The notes: generated from the letters alone by a model not told the origin. Counted from the first letter of the stretch, positions 13,895-23,689 are shown. The stretch is 24,353 bases of DNA from Candidatus Hydrogenedentota bacterium (GCA_003697085.1 RFFU01000012.1:1-24353), one strand, 5' to 3'. Made by a program: numbers and translations.

Positions 13895-14904
13895 TTCCCG
13901 GCCAGAAACGAAAGACTCATCGAGCCCAAAAGAATCGAAGCCAGTTGGACAGCGCGTTCAACAAGGGAGAGCGCGAATCCGAGGGGGGGGGGCAATCCGA
14001 GCGCCGTGAGTATCAGGACGCGCCCTCCTTCCTGAACTCCCACGCGCCCGGGAACGATCGACGTCGGGAGATCGATCAGAATCGAAAGTCCACTGACAGC
14101 CAGACAGATTCCCAAGCCGGTGGAGACGCCCAACGCGGAGAGGATAAGCCAGATCTGTCCGAGAGAAACGAGGCGCCCGGCCAGATGGGCTGCAACGGAA
14201 CCCCAGACCGCCCCGCGCTCGTGTGAAAAGATACGCCGCAGTCGTTCCTCCGTCTTCCCTGTTTCCGCAATGACGCTCTCCGCCTTCGCCTTCGAGAGAA
14301 CTTTCCCGACAACCGCCGAGAGGAGATACCCCCAGCCGCCCTCCTTCTGAATCTTGACGGCGGCGAAAAGCCCCGCGGCGAGCCCGAGAAACGTCACGAT
14401 CATGGCGACCTTGACGTTCACCGATACGCCCAGAAGCGGCAGAATGAAGACCAATGCGAAGAGAACGAAGATCATCTGAGCGATCATAAAGGTTGTTTGA
14501 GCAAGTATCACCGAGGCGAGGCCGTCCGGAATGGGAACCGTCGGCGCCAGAAGCATCGCCTTCAGAGGCTCACCGCCGAGCGTCGCCGTCGGGGTGACTT
14601 GATTGATCGTCGTCCCCGCCTGACGCACGAAAAAGAGTTTCCAGAACCCGGGAACGTTTCCCACTGGAAACGCCAGCCGCCACCCGACGGTGTTGGCGGC
14701 ATCGAAGACGAGTTCCAGAAAAAAGATCGGAAGGAATTTCCAACCGACGCCCCCAAGGGCTTCCCAGACCCTTTCCTCATTGCAAGATCGCAAGACCCAA
14801 ACGAACGTTCCGATTCCCAGGAAAAAGAGAGCGATTCGGAACCAGCGCCGTCCTCCGAAAGAAGAAGCCCTTGCCCGCGAGGCAACCATGCCGCCGTTCG
14901 TCAT
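13891..14904 (-). CDS. Flippase-like integral membrane protein (LPG-synthase TM domain, UPF0104)
   Basis: A 337-residue polytopic membrane protein of the lysylphosphatidylglycerol-synthase transmembrane family. The diagnostic stretch NQVTPTATLGGEPLKAMLL spans residues 101-119, and about seven to eight hydrophobic segments fill the rest (first about 22-38, last about 315-335). Only the membrane domain is present; the C-terminal aminoacyl-transferase domain of MprF is absent, so lipid translocation rather than lysylation is implied. Members of this family recur next to hopanoid and glycolipid genes. It overlaps hpnN upstream (ATGA at 14901-14904) and the HAD gene downstream (ATGA at 13891-13894), showing tight co-expression. 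The lipid carried is unknown. Confidence 0.85.
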   Translation of the reverse strand: MTNGGMVASRARASSFGGRRWFRIALFFLGIGTFVWVLRSCNEERVWEALGGVGWKFLPIFFLELVFDAANTVGWRLAFPVGNVPGFWKLFFVRQAGTTINQVTPTATLGGEPLKAMLLAPTVPIPDGLASVILAQTTFMIAQMIFVLFALVFILPLLGVSVNVKVAMIVTFLGLAAGLFAAVKIQKEGGWGYLLSAVVGKVLSKAKAESVIAETGKTEERLRRIFSHERGAVWGSVAAHLAGRLVSLGQIWLILSALGVSTGLGICLAVSGLSILIDLPTSIVPGRVGVQEGGRVLILTALGLPPPLGFALSLVERAVQLASILLGSMSLSFLAGK

Positions 14905-17594
14905 ATCCGTTTCCCCGCTCCCTTCTTCGCCACGCCGACCTTCGGTGCGGCTCCGGTCTCCTCCAGAATCACCGGAAGAACGAGCAGCGCCGCCAGCACG
15001 ATGAAGATCAGCCCAAGCGAAAGCATACCTCCCATACTGGCCATTCCCCGGTGGGGAGAAAAGATGAAGTTCCCCAGGCTTCCGACCGTCGTCAGCATAC
15101 TGAAAAAGATCGCTCGACCGGTGGGCGACGTGATGTCTTCCACCCCTCCCCTTTTCCGAGCGTGGAACCGGCGCACGATGTGAATGCCGTTATCGACGCC
15201 GATTCCGAGAAGAAGCGGAAGCACGATGACGTTCGCGAAATTGAACCGGATCCCCAGAAGCACGGACGCTCCGGCCAGATAAAGCCCGGCCAGTCCCAAT
15301 GGCAACAACACCAGGCCGACATCGCGCGGCGAATCCATCAGGAAGAAGAGAAGAAACGCCATTCCAAAGAGAGCCATGCCGAAGGCCTGCTGAAACGCTC
15401 GGATCACCGCACGGCTGGCCTCGACGAAGATCACCGGACTCCCGGTCGCCTTCGGCGCGACCTCCTGAACCTCCCGTACGAACTCCAGAAGATTTTCATT
15501 CTTCGTAATATCCTTCTCCGGAACGATCCGCAAGCGGTACCTTCCATCCACGGAAATCCACTCTTTCCGAATGCGATCCGGGACGTTCTCGATCGTCACC
15601 TCCTCGGACGGAGAAAGCGCCATCCGAAGTTCGTGAATCCTTCGCGGAAAGGTCCCCAGCAGGATCTCCCTCAACCGATCCAAGACTTCTCGCCTTTCGG
15701 CCTCGGAACGAGCGGAAAGTTGTGAAAGAAACAGCCGAGCGGAGCGCAAGCATCTTCGTGCGGCTTCTCGATCGGCCGTTCTCTCCGTCTCTTCCAAATA
15801 CCGGGCAAGAGCCTTGGAAAAGTCGTCAACGGCGGCGAATTCTTCCTTCGTTGTCCGCGGGCGTGGAAGCGGCGTCTCCCAGAATTCCGGTTGAAGCAGG
15901 AGAGCCAAATCGGTGATGGTTGAAATCTTCTCTTCCTGATTCTTCGGAATCAGTTTTCCGAGATGAACGACGTCGTGAACCGCGGGACGCTTCTCGAAAA
16001 GCGCCGTCTTTTTCCGGGCGGTTTCGAGATTCGGGACGAGAAGATTGAGCGCGTTGGCCGGAGCGGAGCGGCGCGAGAGGTCCCGATAAGCCGAAACCGA
16101 CTCCGAAGCGGGATCCCGCAGATTCATCGGATTGTAATCGAAGGAAGATCGGGGAAGGGCCAGGGCCGAAAGAAGCGCCAAGAAGAAGGCGCCGGCAATC
16201 ACCGCCCGTCGCCGCGGGAATTTCCGTGCGATATCAAGATGTGCCGGGAAAGTCCCTTCCGATCTCCGAGAAACGTATCGAAACTTTTCGAGAAAGGCCG
16301 GTAAGATCGTCAACGTCGCGAAGAAACTGATGAACATTCCGGTTCCGCCGATCAAGCCCAGTTCCGAGACACCCCGATAGGATGTCGGAAGAAAGGAATA
16401 AAATCCGAGGGAGGTCGTCAGCGCACAGAGGAGAAGCGATGTCCCGATCTCCTCGGCCGTGCGCCGCAGGGCTTCGGAATGCGGCGTTCCCCGATCGCGC
16501 CGGTCGCGATAATGCAGGCAGAAGTGAATGGCGTAGTCGATTCCCAAACCGATGTAGAGAACGGCGAACGCGACGGAGATGAGGTTGAGGGACCCGATGG
16601 CAAACGCGGCGAACGCGGTGGTCCAGAGCAGGCCGGCGACGAGCGCGAGGAACGACGCGGCCACAAGTTTCCAGGATCGAAGTGCCCAAAAGAGAATCGC
16701 CGTCACGAAGAGGAGGGAAAGAATTCCGGCATTCCGCGCGCTCTCCGCGGCACTCTTGAGTTCCTCGTAGGAGAGCGGTATCGAGCCGGTCAGACGAATT
16801 CGGACTCCGTATTCCTCCGGGAGTTTCTCCTTCTTCGCCGCCAAGTGGATTCGCCGCAGGATCGTCTTCGCGGTGAGGAAATCGTCTCCGAGATCGACGG
16901 GATGGATGCGAAGCAAGGCACGCCTCGACTCCGTATCCGCCCGCGTATCATCCATCAGGTTCGTCCAGGAAAAGCGGTACGGCTTGCCGTTCCGAGCGGA
17001 TTCGAAGGAGCGCGAAAGTTCCTCAAAAATCGATGTCATCCCACCGATCTCCAGATCCTCCGTAATCGTGTACGATTCCTCACCGCTTCGGCTCTTCACG
17101 GCGTCGGTCAGGAGGGAGAAGAAGGAAGGAATGTCGGGATCGACGATCAATTTCCTCAAGAACGGTTCGCGCGTAATGAGATCGTCGGCCAATGCTCTCA
17201 ATTCCTCGGTATCCTTGTAGAGAAAGGCGTTCCGGACGAAGAATGGATCTCTGTCGGGCCGCTCCACACTCTCGACGAGCGAATCGGAACGCAGGGATTC
17301 GAGGAGCCGGACGGCGGCGGAGGAGGCGGCATCCGGAGAGGGACCGTCGATGACAACGATCACCCCTCCCCCGGAACCCGGGAAGGCCTCGCGATACTCC
17401 TTGTACACCCGACGATACGGGAGTTTCGGCGAGATCATCTCGGCGGTGTCCGTACTGATCCTCAAATGGCCGGTTGCATAATAACCCGCCGCGATCGAAG
17501 CAACCACAGCCACCGCCAGAACGAATTCGGAGTATCTTCCCATCGCCACGGCCCAGCGGCCGAGTGTTCTGGAAATCCGCTCTGAAAAATTCAC
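14901..17594 (-). CDS. hpnN: Hopanoid transporter HpnN (RND/MMPL family)
   Basis: An 897-residue RND-type inner-membrane protein with the duplicated plan of one membrane helix, a large periplasmic domain and a five-helix bundle, twice. The first helix is about 22-40, the first bundle about 287-434 (with YIGLGIDYAIHFCLHYR near 347-363), the second single helix about 463-481, and the second bundle ends the protein (LGIGVDNGIHIVRRFHARKRG near 796-816). Length and motifs match HpnN, which by family moves hopanoids towards the outer membrane. The start is GTG at 17592-17594, chosen because it gives the usual short cytoplasmic N-terminus; its ribosome binding site is weak. It leads hpnN-flippase-HAD and is divergent from hpnA. 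Confidence 0.92.
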   Translation of the reverse strand: MNFSERISRTLGRWAVAMGRYSEFVLAVAVVASIAAGYYATGHLRISTDTAEMISPKLPYRRVYKEYREAFPGSGGGVIVVIDGPSPDAASSAAVRLLESLRSDSLVESVERPDRDPFFVRNAFLYKDTEELRALADDLITREPFLRKLIVDPDIPSFFSLLTDAVKSRSGEESYTITEDLEIGGMTSIFEELSRSFESARNGKPYRFSWTNLMDDTRADTESRRALLRIHPVDLGDDFLTAKTILRRIHLAAKKEKLPEEYGVRIRLTGSIPLSYEELKSAAESARNAGILSLLFVTAILFWALRSWKLVAASFLALVAGLLWTTAFAAFAIGSLNLISVAFAVLYIGLGIDYAIHFCLHYRDRRDRGTPHSEALRRTAEEIGTSLLLCALTTSLGFYSFLPTSYRGVSELGLIGGTGMFISFFATLTILPAFLEKFRYVSRRSEGTFPAHLDIARKFPRRRAVIAGAFFLALLSALALPRSSFDYNPMNLRDPASESVSAYRDLSRRSAPANALNLLVPNLETARKKTALFEKRPAVHDVVHLGKLIPKNQEEKISTITDLALLLQPEFWETPLPRPRTTKEEFAAVDDFSKALARYLEETERTADREAARRCLRSARLFLSQLSARSEAERREVLDRLREILLGTFPRRIHELRMALSPSEEVTIENVPDRIRKEWISVDGRYRLRIVPEKDITKNENLLEFVREVQEVAPKATGSPVIFVEASRAVIRAFQQAFGMALFGMAFLLFFLMDSPRDVGLVLLPLGLAGLYLAGASVLLGIRFNFANVIVLPLLLGIGVDNGIHIVRRFHARKRGGVEDITSPTGRAIFFSMLTTVGSLGNFIFSPHRGMASMGGMLSLGLIFIVLAALLVLPVILEETGAAPKVGVAKKGAGKRI

Positions 17595-17907
17595 CAGCGT
17601 CCCCGCCCGCCCTTAAACCAAACGGCGTTCCAATTCCTACCCCACCGGCGACCGCCGGAATTCCACCGTCTCCTCTTTTGACTTGCAATCTCCATCGTTT
17701 CCCTCACTCTACCTTCTCGACGGCGGAAGACGAAACGAAATGCGGCCTCCGCGCGAATCCCACGCGAAAATCGTGCCGAAGGTCGGAACGAATCGGGGAG
17801 ACGGCGAACTCTTGCCGCAACGCACGGACGACAGCGGGACAAGATCGAACGAGGGGACGTCGTTTCCCGGCTTCCGTGACGCTGGAAAGCATACGGCAGG
17901 AGGATGG
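17595..17907. other. Divergent spacer between hpnN and hpnA
   Basis: These 313 bp must hold the promoters of both genes. A TTGACT (17678-17683, plus) is present, but no acceptable -10 follows at normal spacing. The plus-strand frame is open back to 17683 but shows no protein-family signal, so it is not called as coding. No repeats were seen. Confidence 0.5.
17898..17904 (+). promoter_or_regulatory. Ribosome binding site that fixes the hpnA start
   Basis: AGGAGGA ends 3 nt before ATG 17908, directly ahead of the Rossmann N-terminus. It excludes the longer in-frame extension. Confidence 0.8.
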
Positions 17908-18906
17908 ATGGTTCCGAGAGAGAAAGTCTTGATCACGGGAGCCACCGGTTTCGTCGGCTCGGCCGTTCTCCGGCGGCTTCTGAACCGAGGATTCCCTGTT
18001 CGCGCGCTCGTCCGCCGCACCTCCGTGCGTGACAACATCCGGGGGCTCGCGGTTGAGACGGTCGAGGGTGACTTGCGGGATCGACCTTCCCTCGAAAAAG
18101 CCCTCGCCGGATGCTCCCTTCTCTTCCACGTCGCGGCCGATTACCGGTTCTACGCGCCCGACCCGACCGAAATCTTCTGCACAAATGTTGATGGAACCCG
18201 GAACCTGATGGAAGCCGCGCTGAAAGCCGGAATCAGAAGGATCGTTTACACCTCCAGCGTCGCCGTACTGGGACATCCACGCGACGGTTCGGAAGCGACC
18301 GAGGAAACGCCCGCCACTCTGGAGGCGATGATTGGACATTACAAGCGGTCGAAGTTCCTGGCCGAGGAAATCGTCCAGAGGATGGTTGAGAGTAAAAACC
18401 TTCCGGCGGTCATCGTCAATCCGACGGCCCCGGTGGGACCGCGGGACATCAAACCCACTCCCACCGGCCGAATGATCCTCGAAGCCTCTCGGGGGCGGAT
18501 TCCCGCCGTGATCGACACCGGCCTCAACATCGTTTCCGTGGACGACGTAGCCGAAGGTCATCTCTTGGCCCTCGAAAAGGGTGTTCTCGGCCGGCGGTAC
18601 ATACTCGGGGGAGAAAATATGACTTTGAAAACCATCATCTCGATCGCGGCCGAACATGCGGGCGTCCCGCCGCCCCGTTTCACTCTTCCCCGTGCTCCTC
18701 TCATTCCGATCGCCTTTCTCCTGGAGTCGATCGCCCTCCTGACCGGAAAGCCGCCCCGGTTCACGCGTGATGAACTGGAGATGGCGCGACACCCGATGTA
18801 CTTCTCGAGTCGGCGCGCCCGCGAGGAACTCGGTTATCGCCCCGGCCCCGCGGCGGACGCCATCCGCCGCGCCGTCGATTGGTTTCGCTCCAGCGGTTAT
18901 CGTTGA
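17908..18906 (+). CDS. hpnA: Hopanoid-associated sugar epimerase/dehydrogenase HpnA
   Basis: A 332-residue extended short-chain dehydrogenase. The NAD(P)-binding motif TGATGFVGSAV gives G11, G14 and G17; EGDLRD (53-58), FHVAADY (73-79) and NVDGTRNLMEAAL (93-105) follow; the active site is S116/S117 with Y145-x3-K149. The VNPTAPVGPRDIKPTPTG stretch and FNIV/LNIVSVDDVAEGH region are typical of HpnA-type proteins. HpnA is conserved in hopanoid loci but its exact reaction is not firmly established. The start ATG follows AGGAGGA. The gene stands alone on the plus strand, divergent from hpnN and convergent with hpnG (22-nt gap). Confidence 0.9.
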   Translation: MVPREKVLITGATGFVGSAVLRRLLNRGFPVRALVRRTSVRDNIRGLAVETVEGDLRDRPSLEKALAGCSLLFHVAADYRFYAPDPTEIFCTNVDGTRNLMEAALKAGIRRIVYTSSVAVLGHPRDGSEATEETPATLEAMIGHYKRSKFLAEEIVQRMVESKNLPAVIVNPTAPVGPRDIKPTPTGRMILEASRGRIPAVIDTGLNIVSVDDVAEGHLLALEKGVLGRRYILGGENMTLKTIISIAAEHAGVPPPRFTLPRAPLIPIAFLLESIALLTGKPPRFTRDELEMARHPMYFSSRRAREELGYRPGPAADAIRRAVDWFRSSGYR

Positions 18907-18923
18907 CGGAAGAACGTTCGTCA
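18904..18923. terminator. Hairpin between convergent hpnA and hpnG
   Basis: TGACGGA (18904-18910) pairs with TTCGTCA (18917-18923), seven pairs with one G-T wobble and a 6-nt loop, starting at the hpnA stop codon. Its position suits a bidirectional terminator, but neither side has a T-run. Confidence 0.35.
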
Positions 18924-18928
18924 TACTT

Positions 18929-19648
18929 TCAGAGGGACGATGGGAGAATCTCCTCGAGCATCCGCACCGCGCGGGCCAGTCCCACAGCCGCACGGCGATA
19001 CGAACGGAGGAGACGAAAGGCCGGAACGATCAATCTCGGGTGACGGAGGAGATAGGCCGAAAACTGACGCGCCGAGGGCTCCCGGTCTCGAACAAAAAGC
19101 GGAAAAAATCCCGAGAGATCCAATTCCGCTTCGTCCAGAACAACGCGGATTGCGACGCACGGAATTCCCTTTTTTTCCGCGATCTGAAGAACAACACCGC
19201 TCTCCATATCGATAACATCGACCGAATATTCTTCTCCTAATCCGTATTTCTCCTCTGGATCGGCGACGAGACGTCCGATCGTCAACCCGGCGCCGCGCGG
19301 GAACACTTCTTTCGGTCTTTCCGCCTCGGAAAGCAACTCCTCGATCGACCGTTTCAGGAAGTTCCGAGTCGGCCGCGGGTCCTCCGTTCTTTCTTCGACG
19401 GCGATCTCCTCGCATCGGATCTGATCGAGAAGCACGGCCTCTCCCGAGGAGAGATCGCTCCTCGCCGCCGCGCAGAATCCCATCAGCACACATCCGTCCG
19501 GACGGAATTCATCGAAGAGTTTTTCGGTTCTTTCCCGAGCGTGGTGCGGCCCGAGACCGCAGGAATGGATGGAGAACCCGCCCGAAAAAAACCTTCGCAG
19601 GATTCTCTCTTCCGAACGAAGGGGCGTCAGAATAAGCAGGTCGGCCAA
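18929..19648 (-). CDS. hpnG: Adenosylhopane nucleosidase/phosphorylase HpnG
   Basis: A 239-residue member of the purine-nucleoside-phosphorylase superfamily. By family HpnG removes adenine from adenosylhopane, giving a ribosyl (phosphate) hopane. Visible features are the N-terminal strand LLILTPLRSEERIL, the FCAAARSDLSSGEAVLLDQI segment corresponding to the G-x-A-G-x-L region, and the ribose-binding motif IDMESG (D147, M148, E149). The start is TTG at 19646-19648 behind GGTGAGG, only 3 nt after the hpnH stop, so translation is coupled. It is the last gene of the sqs-shc-hpnH-hpnG run. The order and adjacency to hpnH make the assignment firm despite modest motif conservation. Confidence 0.88.
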   Translation of the reverse strand: MADLLILTPLRSEERILRRFFSGGFSIHSCGLGPHHARERTEKLFDEFRPDGCVLMGFCAAARSDLSSGEAVLLDQIRCEEIAVEERTEDPRPTRNFLKRSIEELLSEAERPKEVFPRGAGLTIGRLVADPEEKYGLGEEYSVDVIDMESGVVLQIAEKKGIPCVAIRVVLDEAELDLSGFFPLFVRDREPSARQFSAYLLRHPRLIVPAFRLLRSYRRAAVGLARAVRMLEEILPSSL

Positions 19649-19651
19649 ACC

Positions 19652-20665
19652 TCACCCGGCTCGCAGCAGAGTCCGAAACACGCGGACGCCCGCGCGCAGA
19701 CTCCCGAAGGCCTCGTCGATCGCGGCTCCCTCGTAACCACAGTGCGCCATACATTGCGAGCAACGAGGGTCACGACCGTATCCGTATCGATCCCAGTCCG
19801 TCTCGCGCATCAACTCCTCAAATGTTCTCGCATACCCGTCCCCCAGCAAATAGCATGGCTTTTGCCAGCCGAAAACATTGCGCGTCGGATTCGACCACGG
19901 ATAACACTGATAATCCCGATCTCCCATCAAGAAATCGAGATAGAGCGGGGAATGGTTGAAATTCCAACCGTGACGGCGGCCGTCTCGCAGAATTTCGCGG
20001 AAAAGTTTCCGTGTCTCCTCCCGTCTTAGAAAATTCTCCTGATCCGGTGCCTTCTCGTAGGCGTACCCGGGTGAAATCATCATTCCATCCACGCCGATCT
20101 CCTCGAGATGATCGAACAGCCGGCGAAGTTCCTCGGGATCGTCGCCCCGAAAGACCGTCGTGTTCGTCGTAACACGGAACCCCCGTTCTCGAAGCCGCCG
20201 TATAGCCTTTACGGCCGTGTCGAAGACCCCTTCGCGACAGACCTTCCGGTCATGGCTTGAACGCATTCCATCAAGATGAACATTGAAGGTGAGGTACGGC
20301 GACGGGGCGAACCGATCGAGAAATTTCTCCAGAAGGATCGCATTCGTACAGAGGTAAAGGAAACGGCGTTGGCGCGTGATCTCCGCAACAATCTCCGCAA
20401 TTTCGGGGTGCAAAAGCGGCTCGCCCCCGGCGATCGAGACGATCGGGGCGCCGCATTCCCGCGCCGCGTCGGCGCATTCCTTCACCGTCAGCCTCTTTCT
20501 CAGAATTTCCGTCGGATACTGAATCTTCCCGCAGCCGGCGCATTCGAGATTGCAGGCAAAGAGCGGCTCGAGCATCAAAACGAGCGGGAATCGGTGAACC
20601 CCCCGCATCTTCTTCTCGAGCACGTAGCGCGCGACCGCCGCAGCCTGTTTCAAAGGAATCCCCAT
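19652..20665 (-). CDS. hpnH: Adenosylhopane synthase HpnH (radical SAM)
   Basis: A 337-residue radical-SAM enzyme that by family attaches the 5'-deoxyadenosyl group to hopene, starting the side chain of extended hopanoids. The N-terminus [19 protein letters not shown] and [16 protein letters not shown] are hallmark HpnH sequence; the [4Fe-4S] cysteines are C38, C42 and C45. GGEP is at 80-83. The C-terminal DUF3463 part carries C302, C305 and C309 ([11 protein letters not shown]). The start ATG at 20663-20665 shares one base with the squalene-hopene cyclase stop (TGATG), so the pair is translationally coupled; a longer in-frame extension is rejected for that reason and for lack of family match. 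Confidence 0.96.
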   Translation of the reverse strand: MGIPLKQAAAVARYVLEKKMRGVHRFPLVLMLEPLFACNLECAGCGKIQYPTEILRKRLTVKECADAARECGAPIVSIAGGEPLLHPEIAEIVAEITRQRRFLYLCTNAILLEKFLDRFAPSPYLTFNVHLDGMRSSHDRKVCREGVFDTAVKAIRRLRERGFRVTTNTTVFRGDDPEELRRLFDHLEEIGVDGMMISPGYAYEKAPDQENFLRREETRKLFREILRDGRRHGWNFNHSPLYLDFLMGDRDYQCYPWSNPTRNVFGWQKPCYLLGDGYARTFEELMRETDWDRYGYGRDPRCSQCMAHCGYEGAAIDEAFGSLRAGVRVFRTLLRAG

Positions 20666-22608
20666 CAGGACACCGTCGTCTTGATGCGATTCAAACGGCG
20701 GTAACGCGCCAGCGCGATGATCGGGAAATTGTGCGAGTACATCGAATACCCGAGATAAAAGACCCTCGGAAAACCGGTTCCCGTGAAAACGTGTTCGTCC
20801 CATGTCCCATCGCTCTTTTGGGAACGACACAGGAACCCGACACCGCGCTTCACCGCCCGCCCTCGGCCGTAACCCGCCGCGATAAGTCCGATCACGGCCC
20901 ACGCCGTCTGGCTCGGCGTACTCTCGATCGCTTGATAAACCCCCGGCTCCTCATAAGACGAACAACTCTCCCCCCAACCACCGTCCTCGTTCTGCACGCT
21001 CTTGAGCCAACGCGCTCCGTTTTCGACGGCCCGCTTCACCTCCGAATCCCCTTGATACGCCGAAAGGGCGACCAGAACCGCCGACGTACCGTAGATGTAA
21101 TTCACGCCCCATCGACCGAACCAGGACCCGTTCGGCTCCTGATTCCGCAGAAGGAACGCCACCGCGCCCCGCCGCTCTTCCTCCGTGATCGATACTCCCG
21201 TCACAGAAAAGCACTCCAGAACGCGCGCCGTGATGTCCGCGGTACTGGGATCGAGAATCGCGTTGTGGTCCGCAAAAGGAACGTGCTCCAGAATCCGGCA
21301 ATCGACATCCTTATCGAAGGAGGCCCAGCCGCCGTCACGGTTCCGCATCCACCGAATCCAACGCGTCCCCTCCTCGATCGCCGCCCTCGCCCGGCTCCCC
21401 AGTTCCGCGTCAGTTCGAGCACCGGCAAGCGTAAGTGCCATAAGAACCGCCGCCGTATCGTCGATGTCAGGAAAGAACGGGTTCTGATACTCAAAACTCC
21501 AGGCCGCCATCGTCTCCCCCCGCTCGTTGCGCGCCGTCGGCGCCGGAAGTTTTTTCGAAAGAAGCCACACCACCCCGCGCCGCAACGCCGGATGGGAAAG
21601 AGTGAATCCGGCCTCCGCCAGAGCCGTCAGCGACCAGGCCGTATCCCACACGTGGGACGTGCACGGCTGAACACGAACCTCACCTCCCTCGAAGACATGC
21701 AACCCCTCGATCTCCTTCAACTGATCCCTGAGGAGAGGGCTGTCGAGGTCGAAGCCGAGTGTCTTCAAGGCCATGATCGAGTTCTGAATCGCGGGATAAA
21801 TCGCCCCTAATCCTCCTTCGACCAGATGGCGCCTCATCCATTCCTCCGCCTTCTTCAAGGCCACCGAACGTATCGGATTGAAAGGAATCTTCCCGTAAAG
21901 GCGCAGGATTCCGTCCAGGAAGAGGAAGAACCGTCCCCACCGACTCCGCGGCGGGGGTTTCTCGGCCCAGAATTCTTCGATCAACTCGCCAACCCCCCGC
22001 TCCGCGGGAACCTTCGCCACCGGCTCCAACGCCCGAATTATCATCATCGGAACCACGATGACGCGCGTCCAGGAAGAAAGTCCGTGCAGACCGATCGGAA
22101 GCGACTTCGGAAGAAGCATGATCTCGGGAGGAATGTCGGGAACCTTCGACCAGGGAATCTGCCCAAGCGCGGCGAGGTAAAAACGACAGTAGGTGTGAAT
22201 CCCCCGCAGCCCTCCCAAACCACGAATCGCCTCGCGGGCTTTTACAAGACAAGGTTCGTCCTTCGAAAGTCCGATCAGTTTCAGCGCGGTGTAAGCCTTC
22301 AATGTGGCATTGATCTCCGCCGGACCTCCCGGATAAATATTCCATCCGCCGTCGGAAAGTTGTCTGGAAAGGATGTGCCTCCGGTATTCCTCACTGCGCG
22401 GAATCGGATTCATTCCGAGAAAGGAATAGAGGATGACGGTATCCGCGGCCAAAGTGGCGTCCGCGAAGAGTTCTCCGGCCCAATATCCTTCCCGCGATTG
22501 CAATTTGAGGAGCACTTCCACGGCCCGCTCCACGGCCTTGGCCGGATCGATTTCACCCGAACCTTCTCCGGAACTCCGCCGTATCGCGCCCGCGTTGACG
22601 ACAATCAT
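20665..22608 (-). CDS. shc: Squalene-hopene cyclase
   Basis: A 647-residue class II triterpene cyclase, a monotopic membrane enzyme that turns squalene into hopene or hopanol. The protonating DxDD motif is D381-I-D-D384 in [15 protein letters not shown]. Several QW-type repeats are seen: [11 protein letters not shown] (37-47), [10 protein letters not shown] (86-95), then [19 protein letters not shown]-like [20 protein letters not shown] and QKSDGTWDE towards the C-terminus. The length is at the short end of the normal 630-720 range. The start ATG lies 52 nt after the squalene synthase stop, with no earlier in-frame start codon. It is directly followed by hpnH. Confidence 0.97.
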   Translation of the reverse strand: MIVVNAGAIRRSSGEGSGEIDPAKAVERAVEVLLKLQSREGYWAGELFADATLAADTVILYSFLGMNPIPRSEEYRRHILSRQLSDGGWNIYPGGPAEINATLKAYTALKLIGLSKDEPCLVKAREAIRGLGGLRGIHTYCRFYLAALGQIPWSKVPDIPPEIMLLPKSLPIGLHGLSSWTRVIVVPMMIIRALEPVAKVPAERGVGELIEEFWAEKPPPRSRWGRFFLFLDGILRLYGKIPFNPIRSVALKKAEEWMRRHLVEGGLGAIYPAIQNSIMALKTLGFDLDSPLLRDQLKEIEGLHVFEGGEVRVQPCTSHVWDTAWSLTALAEAGFTLSHPALRRGVVWLLSKKLPAPTARNERGETMAAWSFEYQNPFFPDIDDTAAVLMALTLAGARTDAELGSRARAAIEEGTRWIRWMRNRDGGWASFDKDVDCRILEHVPFADHNAILDPSTADITARVLECFSVTGVSITEEERRGAVAFLLRNQEPNGSWFGRWGVNYIYGTSAVLVALSAYQGDSEVKRAVENGARWLKSVQNEDGGWGESCSSYEEPGVYQAIESTPSQTAWAVIGLIAAGYGRGRAVKRGVGFLCRSQKSDGTWDEHVFTGTGFPRVFYLGYSMYSHNFPIIALARYRRLNRIKTTVS

Positions 22609-22660
22609 ATCCGGCTCTTTCGATTCCGAGGATACTTCCGAGGAGCGAATCGAGGTGTTC

Positions 22661-23689
22661 TCACGCGCAGAGGAATCGTTCCTGAAGCGCCCTCGAGGAA
22701 ATTCCTTCGAGATATTCGTTGCTTCGAATGCACTCCGGTACAGAGTTGAGAAGCAGCGTGACTTCTCCGCGGCTGACCTTGGCTCCGCGCGGAGTCAAGA
22801 CCGCGCCGACATCCCGCTCGATCACGTGGATTGTTCTCAGGGCCAGGAGGTACGGTACGATGCAGAACTCCCTCGCCTCAACCGATTCCGCAGGCAGCAT
22901 TCGAATATAACCCCGCGCCGCCTCAAGACAATTCTTCGAATGTACGATCAGACGCTTCACGGCTTCGCTCGCGGCTCCCGGAACAGCAAACATCGTCTCG
23001 GGTTCGGAAAGTCCCAGCGGGGCAAGAAAATCTCGCGGAACATAAACGCTGTCCTCGTCGTGATAATCCGTATAGATATCCTTGAGGATGTTTACCGACT
23101 GGAGAGCCTCTCCGAACAAGATCGCCTTCTCTTCAAGTTGCCCCCGCAGCCCCGAAGGCCACTCGTACCACGTCTCGAATATCTCGGTTAGGAGCCTCCC
23201 CACTGTTCCGGCCACGAAATAACAGTAGCGTCGAAACTCCTCCAAGGTTCCAATGCGAATCCTGTTGTCGTGCCTCTCTATGAATTCCCGCATTCCACGG
23301 ACCATCTCCGTCAGATTCCCAACCACCGCGCGCCTCACGCGCGAGGGAAACGTCTCCAAAACCCGAAAAACGCGCCGGCTGTTCGCGACAAGATTCCAGG
23401 AAGGGGTATCGTGACGATAAACGGAAATTCGACGAAGCACCTCATCGATTCGTTCCACACGTCTCTCTTCTTTCGCGAGTAATTCGGCGTAAAGTTCGAG
23501 CCACCGGCACTTTTCCTCGGTCGGAATGTGCTTGGCATCTTCGATGGTATCGGGAATACGACAGAGAAGATAGGGGACGCCGATGTGAAGATCCTTCGGC
23601 TCCGGAAGGCGGCCGATGCTTATGGCAAAGGTTCTCGACACCTCCGGCAGCGCCTTCCGGCAATATTCGCGGTCCTCATTCAACGACAT
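22661..23689 (-). CDS. Squalene synthase, single-enzyme (FDFT1/ERG9-like) type
   Basis: A 342-residue head-to-head prenyl synthase. The first aspartate-rich motif is D47-T-I-E50-D51 after SRTFAISIGRLPEP and YLLCRIP; the second is N200-I-L-K-D204-x3-D208 (NILKDIYTDYHDED). Between them YCYFVAGTVGRLLTEIF (155-171) is characteristic of squalene synthases that do both half reactions, turning two farnesyl diphosphates into squalene with NADPH. This explains why separate hpnC, hpnD and hpnE genes are not seen. It lacks the C-terminal membrane anchor of eukaryotic enzymes. The start ATG (23687-23689) follows AAGAAGAG. It leads the hopanoid operon and is followed by the cyclase. Confidence 0.9.
   Translation of the reverse strand: MSLNEDREYCRKALPEVSRTFAISIGRLPEPKDLHIGVPYLLCRIPDTIEDAKHIPTEEKCRWLELYAELLAKEERRVERIDEVLRRISVYRHDTPSWNLVANSRRVFRVLETFPSRVRRAVVGNLTEMVRGMREFIERHDNRIRIGTLEEFRRYCYFVAGTVGRLLTEIFETWYEWPSGLRGQLEEKAILFGEALQSVNILKDIYTDYHDEDSVYVPRDFLAPLGLSEPETMFAVPGAASEAVKRLIVHSKNCLEAARGYIRMLPAESVEAREFCIVPYLLALRTIHVIERDVGAVLTPRGAKVSRGEVTLLLNSVPECIRSNEYLEGISSRALQERFLCA

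Noticed and set aside
17678-17683. TTGACT as a -35 box for hpnA
   Set aside because: No acceptable -10 hexamer lies within 15-19 nt, and it is about 225 nt from the start codon.
17683-17907. 75-codon N-terminal extension of hpnA
   Set aside because: HpnA begins with the Rossmann strand right after AGGAGGA at 17898-17904; the extension has no family match and no ribosome binding site.
20666-20902. 79-codon extension of hpnH
   Set aside because: It overlaps the 3' end of the cyclase gene; ATG 20665 matches the conserved HpnH N-terminus.
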